From positions 1 to 8,568 of the forward strand of contig DTXR01000488.1 of assembly GCA_012962365.1 (NCBI GenBank): 8,568 nucleotides of DNA. The letters run 5' to 3'. The DNA is from Chromatiaceae bacterium. GTDB lineage: Bacteria > Pseudomonadota > Gammaproteobacteria > Chromatiales > Chromatiaceae. The notes under the pieces were generated by a model. That model was not told where the DNA came from and ran no database searches. It saw nothing but the letters and a program-made list of their open reading frames with translations. Positions 7,661-8,568 of this stretch are shown here, piece by piece (the first letter of the stretch is position 1; each line of letters starts with the position of its first letter). The translations under genes were made by a program, and so were the position numbers.

Positions 7661-7731
7661 ACTCTGTGATGCTTCTCACATTTGTTGTTACGAATGTCCT
7701 CTACTATGTGAAAGGAAACTCAACAACTTGA
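7633..7731 (+). CDS. Possible small ORF, 32 residues with a hydrophobic core
   Basis: An ATG at 7633 opens a 32-codon frame ending at TGA 7731. It starts MGTQLTRTVNSVMLLTFVV and ends NVLYYVKGNSTT. Residues 11-25 (about SVMLLTFVVTNVLYY) are hydrophobic enough for one short membrane segment with a polar N-terminus. A GTG three codons upstream is an alternative start. There is no clear ribosome binding site, and the predicted CRP site and -10 hexamer lie inside it, so it may be only a chance open frame in a promoter. It ends 25 nt before the DUF1631 start. I do not recognise it. Confidence 0.15.
   Translation: MGTQLTRTVNSVMLLTFVVTNVLYYVKGNSTT
7662..7683 (+). promoter_or_regulatory. Predicted CRP/Vfr-type cAMP receptor protein binding site
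   Basis: The core is TGTGA (7665-7669), six bases, TCACA (7676-7680), an exact match to the CRP consensus TGTGA-N6-TCACA. The right flank TTT also matches the full 22-bp consensus, while the left flank CTC does not. The centre is at 7672.5, 84.5 nt before the DUF1631 start and about 262 nt from the start of the leftward operon. Family knowledge: CRP/Vfr proteins link carbon status to catabolic genes. That a CRP homologue of this organism binds here is inference. Confidence 0.55.
7702..7707 (+). promoter_or_regulatory. Predicted -10 element of a CRP class II promoter
   Basis: TACTAT matches TATAAT at four of six positions, including the critical first, second and last. If transcription starts at 7714 (seven bases after the hexamer), the CRP-like site centre falls at exactly -41.5, the class II position where CRP overlaps the -35 region; accordingly no good -35 is seen. 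The resulting leader before the DUF1631 ATG would be 43 nt. The start point is inferred. Confidence 0.4.
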
Positions 7732-7747
7732 TGATGCCGCTGGTTTC

Positions 7748-7751
7748 GGAG
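7748..7751 (+). promoter_or_regulatory. Ribosome binding site of the DUF1631 gene
   Basis: GGAG five bases before the ATG at 7757. An in-frame TGA not far upstream (7708-7710) rules out a longer start, so this site and ATG define the gene start. Confidence 0.65.
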
Positions 7752-7756
7752 TTCAC

Positions 7757-8568
7757 ATGGCCAATGCCGATAAGATTGTATATCTGGAAAAATCCCTAGA
7801 GGGGCAAGCGCCTAAAGCTAAGATGGGAAAATACAGCGTTCAGGCAGAAGCCTGCCAGACCATGATGTTGCAGGCAATCGAACCTCTGGTTCACAACCTG
7901 TTTTCCCAGGCGGACGATGATTTATATCGTCTGGCAGAAAACTCCACCAGCAATGCACGTCAGACCCTGTTCTTTGATGCCATGCGCGGGTTCCGGATTT
8001 TTCAGGAAAAAGCAGAGAAATCCTATATCAGGCTATTGCAGAATACCTTTACGTCGTTTTGGGCAGGAAATTCCTCCGTATCTTTTTTCTCTGAGCAGTC
8101 ATTGTTAACGGATGACGAGGAGTTTTCCCTGGTGGAAAAGGACGAGCTCGAAGAAGAACTTGCGGTAACCTCCATGGCTTCCCGAGCGATTGCAGACTAT
8201 CACCGGGATCTGCATACGCTGAATAAGCGTTTTGCCCACATGCTTGATGTCGAATCCATCGATGGAGAGGAAAATCCGGCAGGTCCGACGGCGCTCTCCC
8301 AGATATTTCGTGTCGTACTCGATGATTGGGAGACTGAAGAGGTGCTGGCCCGTATCGTTGTGTACAAGTGCTTCGAAAAATCTGTACTTGCCAATCTGGG
8401 CGATGTCTACGAGAGTATGAACCTGTACCTGGCCGAAAAAGGGGTTTTGCCCGAGCTGAGCCAGCAGCGCTCCAGGGGCTGGTCCAGAAGCCGTCCTTCC
8501 AGACAAGCGCCGACGGGCCGACCTGCTCAGGATGATTCGGTTCCCGATGCAGTTGCTTCTGAAGTTGC
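7757..8568 (+). CDS. DUF1631 family protein (N-terminal part; gene runs off right edge)
   Basis: The ATG at 7757 opens a frame of 270 codons that reaches the window edge without a stop. Recognisable DUF1631 features are an N-terminal helical region with NARQTLFFDAMRGFR (66-80), the acidic LVEKDELEEELAV (125-137), ENPAGPTALSQIF (172-184), and VVYKCFEKSVLANLGDVYESMNLYLAEKGVLPEL (201-234). After 235 the chain becomes low-complexity and Ser/Arg/Pro/Gln-rich (QQRSRGWSRSRPSRQ), probably a linker. The domain is common in gammaproteobacteria and has no established biochemical function. No signal peptide or membrane segment is visible, so it is probably cytoplasmic. It is transcribed away from the beta-oxidation operon. 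A class II CRP-type promoter is predicted immediately upstream. Full-length family members are considerably longer, so most of the gene is missing here. Confidence 0.85.
   Translation, partial: MANADKIVYLEKSLEGQAPKAKMGKYSVQAEACQTMMLQAIEPLVHNLFSQADDDLYRLAENSTSNARQTLFFDAMRGFRIFQEKAEKSYIRLLQNTFTSFWAGNSSVSFFSEQSLLTDDEEFSLVEKDELEEELAVTSMASRAIADYHRDLHTLNKRFAHMLDVESIDGEENPAGPTALSQIFRVVLDDWETEEVLARIVVYKCFEKSVLANLGDVYESMNLYLAEKGVLPELSQQRSRGWSRSRPSRQAPTGRPAQDDSVPDAVASEV

Larger units (their letters stand above)
7411..7756. other. Divergent intergenic regulatory region
   Basis: This 346-nt stretch separates the minus-strand beta-oxidation operon from the plus-strand DUF1631 gene, so it should hold promoters for both. 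Positions 7441-7560 are about 25% G+C by hand count, far lower than the flanking genes. Weak candidates for the leftward promoter are TATACT (7439-7434), with no good -35, and CTGACA (7551-7546) with TTTGAT (7528-7523) at 17-nt spacing. A TATAAT hexamer at 7563-7568 points rightward without a convincing -35. An A+T-rich inverted repeat, TAATT-N7-AATTA, occupies 7542-7558. I found no FadR-like or clear PsrA-like palindrome and no terminator hairpin. The right part holds the CRP-like site, a TGACAGT inverted repeat and a 32-codon ORF, listed separately. Confidence 0.6.

Noticed and set aside
7590..7799. 69-codon cysteine-rich plus-strand frame (CQLCDASHICCYECPLLCE)
   Set aside because: The cysteine clustering looks zinc-ribbon-like, but the frame starts with TTG, has no ribosome binding site and runs into the DUF1631 gene in another frame. 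The cysteines probably come from TGT/TGC triplets around the CRP-like site.

Overview
The window looks like chromosomal DNA from a gammaproteobacterium with fairly G+C-rich coding sequence. This is inferred from the gene families: a FadE-type long acyl-CoA dehydrogenase with an N-terminal membrane region, a FadI/FadJ-type pair, and a DUF1631 protein. I cannot name a genus. No RNA genes, insertion sequences, CRISPR arrays or integration signatures are visible.

Positions 1-7410 hold five genes, all on the minus strand and packed like one operon. In transcription order they are: a YiiX-like permuted papain-fold (NlpC/P60-type) hydrolase (7410-6499), fadE acyl-CoA dehydrogenase (6496-4031), a fadI-type thiolase (4027-2711), a fadJ-type bifunctional enoyl-CoA hydratase/3-hydroxyacyl-CoA dehydrogenase (2714-690), and an AMP-forming long-chain acyl-CoA synthetase (680 to beyond the left edge). 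Junctions are 2 nt, 3 nt, a 4-nt ATGA overlap and 9 nt. Together the last four genes cover a complete fatty acid degradation spiral: activation, first oxidation, hydration, second oxidation and thiolysis. The visible active-site residues are intact. The first gene is the unexpected member: a putative cysteine hydrolase or acyltransferase with no textbook role in beta-oxidation.

Positions 7411-7756 are an intergenic region between divergent genes. Its left part is strongly A+T-rich. Its right part contains an exact TGTGA-N6-TCACA palindrome, the core of a CRP/Vfr-type cAMP receptor site. The palindrome sits exactly where a class II site should be relative to a TACTAT -10 hexamer, upstream of the rightward gene. 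A 32-codon ORF with a hydrophobic core and a TGACAGT inverted repeat are in the same stretch.

Positions 7757-8568 encode the N-terminal 270 residues of a DUF1631 family protein on the plus strand, cut by the right edge. Most of the window is ordinary metabolism. The items worth following up are the hydrolase leading the beta-oxidation operon and the predicted CRP-controlled divergent promoter region.
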